DNA of 64,000 nucleotides from Allochromatium vinosum DSM 180 (GTDB lineage: Bacteria; Pseudomonadota; Gammaproteobacteria; Chromatiales; Chromatiaceae): assembly GCF_000025485.1 (NCBI RefSeq), contig NC_013851.1:1-64000 (forward strand). The letters are read 5' to 3'. The notes below the pieces were generated by a model, which made no database searches, was not told the DNA's origin, and saw only the letters and a list, made by a program, of their open reading frames with translations. Below are positions 6,763 to 14,522 of this stretch, one piece after another (positions within the stretch are counted from its first letter, which is position 1; each line of letters starts with the position of its first letter). The translations under genes and the position numbers were made by a program.

Positions 6763-9275
6763 CACCAATCCTCACGTACGGCCAGCACGGCATCCTCGCG
6801 CATGGCCTGCCGGCCAGCGAGCACGGCGGCGAGGCTGGCCAGGGTGGCGAGCGTGCCGGCAAATACCAGGAGTGACAGCCAGGGGACGCTCAGGTCCATG
6901 CTCCAGTGAAAACTCTGACGATTCACGACCTCGATCAGAATCCAGGCAATGGCGCCGCCGACCGTCAGTCCGCCAAGTATCCCGACACCGGCCGCCAGAC
7001 TGCCTTCGAGAGCGAGCAGAACGCCGATCTGACCGCGCGTCAGCCCCAGGTGGCGCAGCAGACCGAACTCCCGACGCCGCGCGGCCGCGAGCGCGGCAAA
7101 GCTGGCGGCCACACCGGCCAGACCAATGATGACGGCGGCGGCCTCCAGAACATAGGTCACGGCGAAGGCGCGATCGAAGATTCTCAGGCTGATGGCGCGT
7201 ATCTCACCTGGCACCGTGACCTCCAGTGCACCCGAACCGCCCGCCGCCTTGAGTGCCTCGGCCACGCTGAGCGTGTCGACACCGGGCGCCAGCCAGATGG
7301 CAGCGTCCTGCGCCGAGTGATCACCGCTCAGGCGCCGGTAGTCGGCGAGATCCAGCATGAGACTGCCGGTCTGGCGTGCATAGTCGCGCCAGATCCCGGC
7401 GACCTGGACCGGCACCTCGGAGCCGGCCAGTGGCAGCCGAACACGATCACCCGGACGCCAGCCCTGGAGGTCGTGCAGCGCCTCGGAGATCCAGATCGCC
7501 GTCTCGCCCTCGGCTACCGCGTGGGCCGAGCCGACCAGCGGGAGTTCGCGTCCATCGGGCGACACGGGTCGGGCCAGCAGCGCGACCGGCGGTTGGCCGG
7601 AGGCCAGTCGCAGACTCTCATGACGGGTGAACTCGATTCGAGCCACACCGGGTACGTCCGCGAGTCGCGCCTGTAGCGCTTCGTTCAGAACACCGCCGCT
7701 CTGGGCGCGTCCGGCGCGCAGATAGAGGTCAGCGGGAAGGATCTGGCCGAGCCAGACATCGACCGATCCACGCAGCGAATTGACCATGATCGCCATGGCG
7801 ACCACCAGGGCCACACTGGCGAGGACGCCCGTGGCGGCGACCGCACTCATCCCAGGGGCGGCCCGCAACCGGGCGGCGGCAAGCCGCACAGGTACCGGTC
7901 CCCGCAGCGGCACGACCCGCGCGAGTCCGGACGCGAGCATCGGCAGCCACAGGATGCTTCCCGCCAGCAGGCCGAAGATGGCCAGGTAGCCGCCGATCGG
8001 CAGTCCCTGGATCGGAGGCAGGGCACAGAGCGGCAGACCCGCCGCCATCAGTATGAGTCCCAGTCTGGGGTATCCACGCCGCTGGGACAGGACCGAATCG
8101 TCAGTGGCTTTGAGCGCCTGGGCCGGCGCGATGCGGGCGGCCTCGCGCGCCGGGAGCCAGGCTCCGGCCACGCCCGCCCCGACACCGAGCAGGACGTACA
8201 CCCCAGTGGCCCAGGGGTCGATTCTCAGGGTCGGCGACAGGCCGGCGAAGAATCCAGCCCCCAGATCGCCGCCGAGAAGCCTGAGCAGACCGAAGGCGAG
8301 ACCATGACCGAGCATGACACCGACCACCGCGCCCAAGAGTCCAACGATCGCCCCTTCTGCCAGCAGCCAGGCCAAGAGCTGACGGCGGCCCACACCGATT
8401 GCGCGCAGGAACGCCAGCTCAGTATGCCGCCGCACGACCGACAGCGCTTGCGCCGAGAAGACCAGGAAGGCGCCTGTCACCAGTGCCATGGCCGCCAGCA
8501 GGGTGAGATTGACCCGGTAGGCGCGCGAGAGATTCGACGCCTGGCCCTCGGCGGCTTGCGGGACTTCCAGCCACACGCCCGCCGGCAGCCGTGGCTCCAG
8601 CACGGCGCGGGCGGCCTGGACGTCGAGACCCTCGACCAGTCTCAAATCGATGCGCGTCAGCCGCCCGATCCGGGCGAAGTGTTTCTGAACCGCCGCGATG
8701 TCCATGACGGCGAGCCGGCGATCTTCGGCGGCTCCCGGTATATCGCCGGCCACCCGTAGCTCCAATGGCTGGGAACCGGCATAGACGCTCAGCCGGTCGC
8801 CGGGTTTGACCGCGAGGGCCGTCTGAGCGGCAGCACTGAGAAAGAGGCTGTCTTCGGCGAGGGCTGCAAAGCGCGCCTCATGCCCGGATTGACCTTCGAT
8901 CTCTGCCGGGCGCGGCCAGAGCGCGGGCGTGACGGCGCCGATCACGAACAGATCGAGGCCAAGGAGGCGGAGCGTATCCGTACTGCCGATGCGTTCAGTC
9001 CAGACTTCCAGCACCGGACTCGCCTGCGCGACCTCAGGGCGTGCCGCCAGTTGCGTATAGAGCGCCTCGTCGAAGCCGCCGCGCGGCCCGACGACCTGGA
9101 GGTCAGCGGCTCCCGCCAGGGTTCGCAGGCCGCGACCGAACTCAGTCAGTGCGGCTTGGTTGACCGCCTGCACCGCCATTCCGAGCGCGACCCCCAGCGC
9201 GATAGCGGCGAAGGACAGAAGCGTCGCGGCGCGACGCCGCGTCAGCGAACCGAAAAAGACGGGGGCGAGCCTCAC
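6762..9275 (-). CDS. ABC transporter permease, FtsX/MacB type with two FtsX domains
   Basis: The protein is 837 residues. An N-terminal helix (LLSFAAIALGVALGMAVQAV) is followed by a large periplasmic domain, three helices around residues 260-380, two more helices, a second periplasmic domain and a final three-helix FtsX domain near residues 700-820. This duplicated layout is typical of LolC/YbbP-like permeases that move lipids or envelope components outward instead of importing solutes. It overlaps the upstream ATPase gene by four bases (ATGA) and the downstream lipocalin gene by one, so the three should form one machine. The resemblance to AttEFGH-type clusters is family knowledge; the substrate is unknown. 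Confidence 0.9.
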   Translation of the reverse strand: MRLAPVFFGSLTRRRAATLLSFAAIALGVALGMAVQAVNQAALTEFGRGLRTLAGAADLQVVGPRGGFDEALYTQLAARPEVAQASPVLEVWTERIGSTDTLRLLGLDLFVIGAVTPALWPRPAEIEGQSGHEARFAALAEDSLFLSAAAQTALAVKPGDRLSVYAGSQPLELRVAGDIPGAAEDRRLAVMDIAAVQKHFARIGRLTRIDLRLVEGLDVQAARAVLEPRLPAGVWLEVPQAAEGQASNLSRAYRVNLTLLAAMALVTGAFLVFSAQALSVVRRHTELAFLRAIGVGRRQLLAWLLAEGAIVGLLGAVVGVMLGHGLAFGLLRLLGGDLGAGFFAGLSPTLRIDPWATGVYVLLGVGAGVAGAWLPAREAARIAPAQALKATDDSVLSQRRGYPRLGLILMAAGLPLCALPPIQGLPIGGYLAIFGLLAGSILWLPMLASGLARVVPLRGPVPVRLAAARLRAAPGMSAVAATGVLASVALVVAMAIMVNSLRGSVDVWLGQILPADLYLRAGRAQSGGVLNEALQARLADVPGVARIEFTRHESLRLASGQPPVALLARPVSPDGRELPLVGSAHAVAEGETAIWISEALHDLQGWRPGDRVRLPLAGSEVPVQVAGIWRDYARQTGSLMLDLADYRRLSGDHSAQDAAIWLAPGVDTLSVAEALKAAGGSGALEVTVPGEIRAISLRIFDRAFAVTYVLEAAAVIIGLAGVAASFAALAAARRREFGLLRHLGLTRGQIGVLLALEGSLAAGVGILGGLTVGGAIAWILIEVVNRQSFHWSMDLSVPWLSLLVFAGTLATLASLAAVLAGRQAMREDAVLAVREDW

Positions 9276-9925
9276 TCGTGCAGTCCTTCTGGCGTGAGCT
9301 GCAACACGCGATCGGCGCTCCTGGCCGCTTCCGGGGAGTGCGTGACCAGGATTCCCATGGCTCCGGCGCTACGGATCCGCTCGCCCAGCAACCTCAACAC
9401 GCGAGCCGCGTTGGTGGGATCCAGGTTTCCCGTGGGTTCGTCGGCCAGAATCAGGCGTGGCTTGTGTGCCAGAGCGCGGGCGATCGCGACGCGCTGCATC
9501 TCGCCCCCGGACAGCTCGCGTGGCCAGCTCTCGGCACGGTCGCCCAACCCCACGGCGTCGAGCAGATGCTCGGCCTGACGATCCGCCCGCCGGCCGCCCT
9601 GACCCTTGAGCCAGAGCGGTAGAGCCACATTCTGACGCAGTGTGAGATGCGGCAGGATATGGAACGCCTGGAAGACGAAGCCGAGTTTGTCGCGCCGCAG
9701 GCGTGTCAAGGCGTCCTCGTCGAGCGCCGCGTAGTCTTCGCCGTCGAGCACCAGACGGCCGCGATCGGGCCGATCCAGACCGGCGATCACATTCAACAGC
9801 GTGGACTTCCCGACGCCGGACTCGCCGGTGATGGCGACATATTCACCAGGCTTCAGACGCATTGAGATGCCCTGAAGGACCGGGCGGCCATTGAACTGGC
9901 GGTAAAGGTCGCAGATTTCGAGCAT
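9272..9925 (-). CDS. ABC transporter ATP-binding protein (LolD/MacB class)
   Basis: This is a 217-residue nucleotide-binding subunit. Walker A is GESGVGKST at residues 34-42, the signature is LSGGEMQRVAIARAL, and Walker B is RLILADEPTG followed by an H-loop LVTHS. The length and the LSGGEMQR form fit the LolD/MacB/FtsE class, whose members energise FtsX-type permeases; the partner is the overlapping gene downstream. I chose the ATG at 9925 (MLEICDLYRQF) because the domain starts there; the frame is open to 10084 but the added 53 residues are not domain-like. No good Shine-Dalgarno sequence is seen. It is the first gene of the minus-strand cluster. Confidence 0.92.
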   Translation of the reverse strand: MLEICDLYRQFNGRPVLQGISMRLKPGEYVAITGESGVGKSTLLNVIAGLDRPDRGRLVLDGEDYAALDEDALTRLRRDKLGFVFQAFHILPHLTLRQNVALPLWLKGQGGRRADRQAEHLLDAVGLGDRAESWPRELSGGEMQRVAIARALAHKPRLILADEPTGNLDPTNAARVLRLLGERIRSAGAMGILVTHSPEAARSADRVLQLTPEGLHE

Positions 9926-10138
9926 GGAGGCTGTGGAGAACCGGGGCGGATGGAGGGCGCTTGGCCACGACATCCCATAGGGTGGTGTCACGATCACGCA
10001 ACAACAAGACCACCAGGATTTGCCGCCGTCCTCTCGTGCATAAGGTCGCGCGTTGGGTGTTGTCCAGCAGGCGACCGGAATCAACAGGGGGAGGGCGCAT
10101 CAGTCATGATGCCTCCTCGACTTCGAGCAAGAACAGAA

Positions 10139-10165
10139 TTAGCACTCCCCTTGACAGAGTGCTAA
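10139..10165. promoter_or_regulatory. CIRCE operator (HrcA binding site) of the small heat-shock gene
   Basis: The arms TTAGCACTC (10139-10147) and GAGTGCTAA (10157-10165) are separated by nine bases and match the CIRCE consensus exactly. CIRCE is the operator of the HrcA repressor. The spacer contains TTGACA, so bound HrcA would cover the -35 element. Confidence 0.95.
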
Positions 10166-10179
10166 CCCGTTGCTACGTT
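10151..10179 (+). promoter_or_regulatory. Probable sigma-70 promoter of the hsp20 gene
   Basis: A perfect -35 TTGACA lies at 10151-10156 inside the CIRCE spacer. A weak -10, TACGTT at 10174-10179, follows at 17 bases. The -10 matches only three of six consensus bases. A start near 10186 would give a leader of about 89 bases. Confidence 0.6.
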
Positions 10180-10219
10180 ACATAATGCAAGCGGTCGCCC
10201 ACATGGGGGCCGTGGAACC

Positions 10220-10272
10220 GGCGGTTCGACCGAACGCCAAATCGTTGTTCATATTGCTCACTGGAGAATATG
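10220..10272 (+). promoter_or_regulatory. ROSE-like RNA thermometer in the hsp20 leader
   Basis: Two hairpins can form. The first pairs 10220-10227 with 10232-10238, with one bulged G. The second pairs CATATT and CTC (10250-10259) with GAG and AATATG (10264-10272) around an ACTG loop, with G10256 as the only unpaired stem base. The second hairpin covers the GGAG ribosome-binding site (10263-10266) just before the ATG at 10275. The TTGCT opposite the Shine-Dalgarno sequence with its bulged G is the hallmark of ROSE elements, which melt on heating. This is a paper fold, not a computed one. Confidence 0.7.
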
Positions 10273-10274
10273 TC

Positions 10275-10745
10275 ATGTCCACACTCGACTTCTCACCGCT
10301 GTTTCGCTCCATGATCGGTTTCGATCGTCTGGCCAATGCGCTGGAGACGGCCTATCGCACCGAGCCGGGCGGCTATCCGCCCTACAACGTCGAGCTGCTC
10401 GACGAGAATCGTTATCGCATCACGCTCGCCGTGGCCGGCTTCACCGAGGCCGAACTGGGCATCGAGGCCAAGGAGAACCTGCTCACCGTCACGGGGCAGC
10501 GTCAGGCGAACGAGAGCGAGGGTAACTTCCTCTATCGCGGCATTGCCAATCGCGCCTTCGAGCGCCGCTTCCAGCTCGCCGACTATGTGAAGGTCCAGGA
10601 GGCGCGTCTCGAGAATGGTCTGTTGCACATCGATCTGGTCCGCGAGGTGCCCGAGGCGATGAAGCCGCGGCGCATCGAGATCCGCGCAGCGGGTGCGAGT
10701 CCGGCCATCGAGCATGCGTCGACTGAACGGCCGAAAGCCGCCTGA
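10275..10745 (+). CDS. Small heat-shock protein, Hsp20/IbpA family
   Basis: This 156-residue protein is an ATP-independent holdase that keeps unfolded proteins refoldable by DnaK/ClpB. The alpha-crystallin domain spans roughly residues 35-135 ([11 protein letters not shown], then [15 protein letters not shown]), flanked by a short N-terminal arm ([15 protein letters not shown]) like IbpA and a C-terminal tail. I chose the ATG at 10275 because GGAG at 10263-10266 precedes it and homology begins there; an out-of-frame ATG at 10270 is too close to that site. Transcription is probably repressed by HrcA through the CIRCE element and translation controlled by the leader hairpin. Confidence 0.95.
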   Translation: MSTLDFSPLFRSMIGFDRLANALETAYRTEPGGYPPYNVELLDENRYRITLAVAGFTEAELGIEAKENLLTVTGQRQANESEGNFLYRGIANRAFERRFQLADYVKVQEARLENGLLHIDLVREVPEAMKPRRIEIRAAGASPAIEHASTERPKAA

Positions 10746-10774
10746 GGTCTGCGCACCTGACAGGTCGACTCATT

Positions 10775-10796
10775 CAGGCCGGGGTAGCCCGGCCTG
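10775..10796 (+). terminator. Probable terminator of the hsp20 gene
   Basis: CAGGCCGGG (10775-10783) and CCCGGCCTG (10788-10796) form a perfect 9-bp stem with a GTAG loop 30 bases after the hsp20 stop. The T-tract is poor (TTCGCGTTT), so termination may be incomplete. Confidence 0.6.
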
Positions 10797-10818
10797 TTCG
10801 CGTTTAGGCGTCAAGCTG

Positions 10819-10840
10819 TTCAGCGGCAATTCAGCTTGCC
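10819..10840 (+). promoter_or_regulatory. 11-bp tandem repeat, candidate PhoP-type operator of cassette 1
   Basis: TTCAGCGGCAA is followed directly by TTCAGCTTGCC, so TTCAG recurs with an 11-base period. Tandem half-sites spaced by 11 bases are what PhoP-type response regulators bind. The site lies 59 bases before the PepSY gene that opens the regulator operon, and the same motif occurs before the efflux operon at 13240. Function is inferred. Confidence 0.5.
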
Positions 10841-10898
10841 GGATCAGACTACTCCTCTCTTGGTCAATCATCTGGTCAACGAGGCCCTGGTCATCACC

Positions 10899-11210
10899 AT
10901 GACGCCTGTCGCTCATCTGTCATGCCTCCTTCTCATCAGTGCGCTGACCTTCAATGTCTCGGTTCTGGCCGATCACCTGGATCACGACAGCGTCAAACGT
11001 CTGCGTGATGACGGCCGTATCCTGTCGATGTCCGAGGTGATGCGACGGGCCGCACGGATTCGGCCGGGGCAGTTGCTGGAGGCGGAACTGGATCGGGATG
11101 ACGGGCGCTATGTCTACGAGATTCTCATCCTCGACGCGACAGGCCGGGTCCATGAACTCGAACTCGATGCCGCCAGTGGCGTGCTGATCGAATCGTCGTA
11201 CGACGACTGA
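10899..11210 (+). CDS. PepSY-domain periplasmic protein, cassette 1
   Basis: This 103-residue protein has a signal peptide (MTPVAHLSCLLLISALTFNV, cleavage probably after VLA) and a PepSY-like domain. The domain shows the helix SVKRLRDDGRILSMSEVM, the strand pair YVYEILILDATGRVHELELDA and the ending SGVLIES. PepSY proteins are small periplasmic modules often encoded beside two-component systems. It starts an operon with the PhoP-like regulator (16-base gap) and PhoQ-like kinase and probably senses or modulates the kinase signal; that role is inferred. The protein at 24183-24512 has the same fold and the same genomic position in a second cassette. A frame open from 10836 would hide the signal peptide, so I chose 10899. 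Confidence 0.75.
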   Translation: MTPVAHLSCLLLISALTFNVSVLADHLDHDSVKRLRDDGRILSMSEVMRRAARIRPGQLLEAELDRDDGRYVYEILILDATGRVHELELDAASGVLIESSYDD

Positions 11211-11226
11211 GCGGGAGACATCAGCG

Positions 11227-11886
11227 ATGCGCTTGTTACTGGTCGAAGACGATCCCGCACAGATCGCCGCCCTGTTGCCGGCTCTGAATGCTGCCGGCTT
11301 CGCGGTCGATCAGGCGCAGGATGGTGCGATCGGCGAGCGCTTGGGCGAGACCGAACCCTATGACGTCATCGTGCTCGATCTCGGTTTGCCCAAACGGCCC
11401 GGCCTGGAGGTGCTACGGCACTGGCGTGCCCGTGGTCTGAGCCTACCGGTCCTGATATTGACCGCGCGCGATGCCTGGCCTGAGCGTGTCGACGGACTCA
11501 AGGCCGGCGCCGACGACTATCTGGGCAAACCCTTTCATGTCGAGGAGCTGATCGCACGTCTCAATGCCCTCACACGCCGCGCGGCGGGCAACCTGCGCCC
11601 GGCGCTTGCCGTCGGCGGTCTGTCGCTCGACGCGGATCGACAGCAGGTCATCTGCCCCGACGGCGAGGTTCGCGAACTGACCGGAACCGAGTTCCGGCTG
11701 TTGCGCTATCTGATGCTCAATCCAGGGCGCATCCTGTCGAAGGCGCAACTCCTGGAGCACGTCTATGAGCTGGAGGCCGAGCGGGGCGACAATCTGATCG
11801 AGGTCTACATACGGCGCCTGCGCGAGAAGATCGGTCGCGATCGCATCCAGACCCTGCGCGGTCAGGGATACCTGTTGAAACGATGA
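11227..11886 (+). CDS. OmpR-family response regulator, PhoP-like, cassette 1
   Basis: The protein is 219 residues: a receiver domain (1-120) and a winged-helix DNA-binding domain (about 125-219). The phosphorylation site is D51 in VIVLDLGLP, with the acidic pair E7/D8/D9 and the conserved K101 in LGKPFHVEEL. RDAWPERVDGLKAGADDY closely resembles the PhoP sequence. The effector domain ends with the family's RTLRGQGYLLKR-like strand (TLRGQGYLLKR). It sits between the PepSY gene and the sensor kinase, whose start overlaps its stop by four bases. The likely targets are its own operon and the adjacent efflux operon, both preceded by TTCAG tandem repeats. Confidence 0.93.
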   Translation: MRLLLVEDDPAQIAALLPALNAAGFAVDQAQDGAIGERLGETEPYDVIVLDLGLPKRPGLEVLRHWRARGLSLPVLILTARDAWPERVDGLKAGADDYLGKPFHVEELIARLNALTRRAAGNLRPALAVGGLSLDADRQQVICPDGEVRELTGTEFRLLRYLMLNPGRILSKAQLLEHVYELEAERGDNLIEVYIRRLREKIGRDRIQTLRGQGYLLKR

Positions 11887-13235
11887 CCTCTCTGGAAGGC
11901 CGACTCCATCTGGGACTGGCGCTCAGTCTGGCGCTGCTGATCGGCAGTGCCTGGTGGCTCGGGCACGCCGCCCTGCATCACACGGCCAACGCCTTCGTGC
12001 TCTCGCGTCTGGAGCACGACGCCGAGGGACTGCTCGGTGCGCTCAGGTTCGATGCGCCGGGTATCCCGCGTCTGGAATCACCGCGCCTGACGCCCGTCTA
12101 TGAGCAACCCTACTCGGGACACTATTTCGTCATCGTTCCGGCGACGGGCGAGCCTCTGCGCTCACGTTCGCTGTGGGATACGGATCTCGAGAGTCCAGCG
12201 CTTCAACCCGGAGAGACACGACACTGGACGTTGCAAGGGCCGAACGAACAGTACCTCGTGGCCTGGGCGGAAGGCTACCGCTTTGGCGATCGCGATCTGG
12301 TCGTGGTCATGGCCGAGGACATCAGGCCACTGAGTGCTGAGCTGCGTCACTTCGAGCGCCTGTTCGCGATCATGGCGGTGGCAGGGTTGCTGCTGAGTCT
12401 GCTGATCCAGCGCCTCATCGTGCGCCGCGCCTTCGCCGGACTGCGGCCCATCTACCGCGACATCGAGCAGCTCGAACACGGGCGTATCGTCACCCTGAGC
12501 GAAGACGTGCCGCGCGAGATGCAGCCGTTGGTGCGCAAGCTCAACCGTTTGCTGGTTCTGCTCGGTCAGCGTCTGGAACGCTCGCGGACGGCGGCAGGCA
12601 ATCTGTCGCACGCGCTCAAAGGTCCGCTGGTGCTGCTGCGCCAGTACCTGAGTGATCCCAAACTACATCTGACGCCCGAGACGCGCGCCGGACTGCTCGA
12701 TCAGGTCGAGCATCTGCGCCGGATTGCTGAGCGTCAGCTCAAGCGCGCGCGTCTGGCTGGGGCGGGCGGTGTGGGTGAGTTCTTCGAGCCAGCCGCCGAG
12801 CTACCGGTGCTCAAGCGCCTGCTCGAACGCATCCATGCCGGGCGGGCGTTGCGGATCGATCTGGAGTGCGTGATCGATGCGCCCCTCGCCCTTGATCGCG
12901 AGGACATGCTGGAGCTGCTCGGCAATCTGCTCGACAACGCCTGCAAGTGGGCGCGCGAGCGCGTGCGCGCCCGACTCCATGTCGAGGCCGGGACACTGGT
13001 CTTGCTGGTCGAGGACGATGGTCCGGGCTGTTCGGAGGATGCCATCGCCGACATCACCGAACGCGGGGTGCGACTCGATGAAGAGGTCGGCGGGCATGGT
13101 CTGGGGCTGGCAATCGTCAAGGAGATCGTCGCCGGCTATCAGGGGGTTCTGGGCTTCGAGCGCGCGGGTGAACTCGGTGGGTTGCGCGTAGATGTCCGGT
13201 TGCCGCTCCAGGACCAGGGACTCGACGGACGCTGA
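11883..13235 (+). CDS. Sensor histidine kinase, PhoQ-like, cassette 1
   Basis: This 450-residue kinase has helices near residues 8-28 and 160-178 that flank a periplasmic sensor domain of about 130 residues. A HAMP-like segment and a dimerisation/phosphoacceptor domain with H243 in NLSHALKGPL follow. The ATPase domain has the N box LGNLLDNACKWA, a G1 box DDGPG and GHGLGLAIV. The Ala-Leu-Lys after the histidine and the DNACKWA N box resemble PhoQ, unlike the usual SHELRTPL kinases. The signal is not evident; metal or envelope stress fits the adjacent efflux operon. Its ATG overlaps the regulator's stop (ATGA). Confidence 0.92.
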   Translation: MTSLEGRLHLGLALSLALLIGSAWWLGHAALHHTANAFVLSRLEHDAEGLLGALRFDAPGIPRLESPRLTPVYEQPYSGHYFVIVPATGEPLRSRSLWDTDLESPALQPGETRHWTLQGPNEQYLVAWAEGYRFGDRDLVVVMAEDIRPLSAELRHFERLFAIMAVAGLLLSLLIQRLIVRRAFAGLRPIYRDIEQLEHGRIVTLSEDVPREMQPLVRKLNRLLVLLGQRLERSRTAAGNLSHALKGPLVLLRQYLSDPKLHLTPETRAGLLDQVEHLRRIAERQLKRARLAGAGGVGEFFEPAAELPVLKRLLERIHAGRALRIDLECVIDAPLALDREDMLELLGNLLDNACKWARERVRARLHVEAGTLVLLVEDDGPGCSEDAIADITERGVRLDEEVGGHGLGLAIVKEIVAGYQGVLGFERAGELGGLRVDVRLPLQDQGLDGR

Positions 13236-13239
13236 CCGA

Positions 13240-13261
13240 TTCAGTTTGGTTTCAGCTTGGC
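13240..13261 (+). promoter_or_regulatory. 11-bp tandem repeat upstream of the efflux operon
   Basis: TTCAGTTTGGT is followed directly by TTCAGCTTGGC, again with an 11-base period and sharing TTCAGCTTG with the repeat at 10830. It lies 16 bases before the outer-membrane gene's ATG, with a -10-like TAGCAT at 13266-13271. I infer a binding site for the PhoP-like regulator encoded just upstream. Confidence 0.5.
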
Positions 13262-13277
13262 GCTCTAGCATGGCGCC

Positions 13278-14522
13278 ATGGACTCACATAGCCCTCTCAC
13301 ATCAAAGACCGGTCATCGCCGCCGAGCGCGGCTGATCCTGTTCTGCCTGCTCCTGACTTCGGCCACGGCGAGCGCCGGCACGCTGGGCGAGGCGATCGAC
13401 TCGGCGCTCGATCTGGAAGGCCAGCGTGCGCGGGTCGGTGCGCTTCGCGACGAAGGCGAGGCCACGCGCCGTCAGGCCGAAAGCCTGGTGGCCGGCGATC
13501 CGGGACTGCGCGTCAAGCACCTGAGCGATCAGGCGATCGCGAACGAAGGTGCCTACGAATGGGAGGCGATGGTCGAACTGCCGCTCTGGATGCCGGGACA
13601 GCGCACGGCGCGTCAGGCCGTCGCCGCCGCGCTCGGCGAGCAGGCCGAGACGCTCGCCGGACTCCTGCGCTGGGAGATGGCCGGACGGGTGCGCGAGGCG
13701 GTCTGGAACGCGCGTCTGACCCAGGGTCGGGCCGATCAAGCGGCTCAGGCGCTGGCGAATGCACGCGCCCTGGCGACGACGGTCGACAAGCGTCTGGCGG
13801 CCGGCGATCTGGCGCGCGTCGATGCCCTGGTGGCCCATCAGGCCGTGCTCGATCGCGAGGCCGAACACCAGTCGGCGCGGATGGAGGCCGAGGAGGCGCT
13901 CGCGCGCTATCGCCATCTGACGGGACAGACGACTCTGCCTGACGACAGCGATGAGGCCGTGCCACCGGACCTGAGCGACCAGCTTCCGCCCGATCATCCG
14001 CTCATGCGCGAGGCCGACAGTGCCGTCGGGGTCGCGCGTCGTCAGCGCGACCAGGCGCGCAGCGAACGCACCGGCCATCCCGTCCTGAGCCTGGGTACCA
14101 CAGTCACACGGGACGCGCGCGGTGCCGATCAAAACACCGCGCTCCAGCTCGAACTCTCCATTCCCTTTGGACTCGCCAGCCAGTCCGCGCCAAGCATCGC
14201 CGCCGCCGAACGGGTCTATACCGAGCAGGCCAGCGAACGCCAGAGTCTGCTCCGTCAGGCCGAAGCCGAGCTCATCGCCGCACATCTCGGCCGGCGCGGT
14301 GCTGCCGAATCGCTCGCGATCGCCGAACGGCGCCAGGAGGCTGCGCGCGAGGCGTTCGCCCTGGTGCGACGCGCCTTTGAACTCGGCGAGGCCGATCTCA
14401 CGACCCGGCTACGCGCCGAGGACAGCGCCCGCGAGGCCAATGTCGCGCTGGAATTGCGACGCCTCGAACAGGGCCGCGCCCGCGCCCGACTCAATCAAGC
14501 CCTGGGAGTCATTCCACAGTGA
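13278..14522 (+). CDS. Outer-membrane efflux protein, TolC/CzcC family
   Basis: The protein is 414 residues with a signal peptide after a basic N-terminus (RRRARLILFCLLLTSATASA) and long Ala/Glu/Arg-rich coiled helices typical of TolC-family channels. The two halves repeat the same pattern, and the C-terminal helix ends with RLNQALGVIP. It would form the outer-membrane duct of an RND tripartite pump. The next genes encode the membrane-fusion protein (one-base overlap) and the HME-class RND pump, so it belongs to a CzcCBA-type heavy-metal efflux system. A candidate regulator site lies directly upstream. Substrate metal cannot be read from this subunit. Confidence 0.88.
   Translation: MDSHSPLTSKTGHRRRARLILFCLLLTSATASAGTLGEAIDSALDLEGQRARVGALRDEGEATRRQAESLVAGDPGLRVKHLSDQAIANEGAYEWEAMVELPLWMPGQRTARQAVAAALGEQAETLAGLLRWEMAGRVREAVWNARLTQGRADQAAQALANARALATTVDKRLAAGDLARVDALVAHQAVLDREAEHQSARMEAEEALARYRHLTGQTTLPDDSDEAVPPDLSDQLPPDHPLMREADSAVGVARRQRDQARSERTGHPVLSLGTTVTRDARGADQNTALQLELSIPFGLASQSAPSIAAAERVYTEQASERQSLLRQAEAELIAAHLGRRGAAESLAIAERRQEAAREAFALVRRAFELGEADLTTRLRAEDSAREANVALELRRLEQGRARARLNQALGVIPQ

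Noticed and set aside
10270-10272. ATG five bases before the hsp20 start
   Set aside because: It is out of frame and only three bases from the Shine-Dalgarno sequence; it is part of the thermometer stem.
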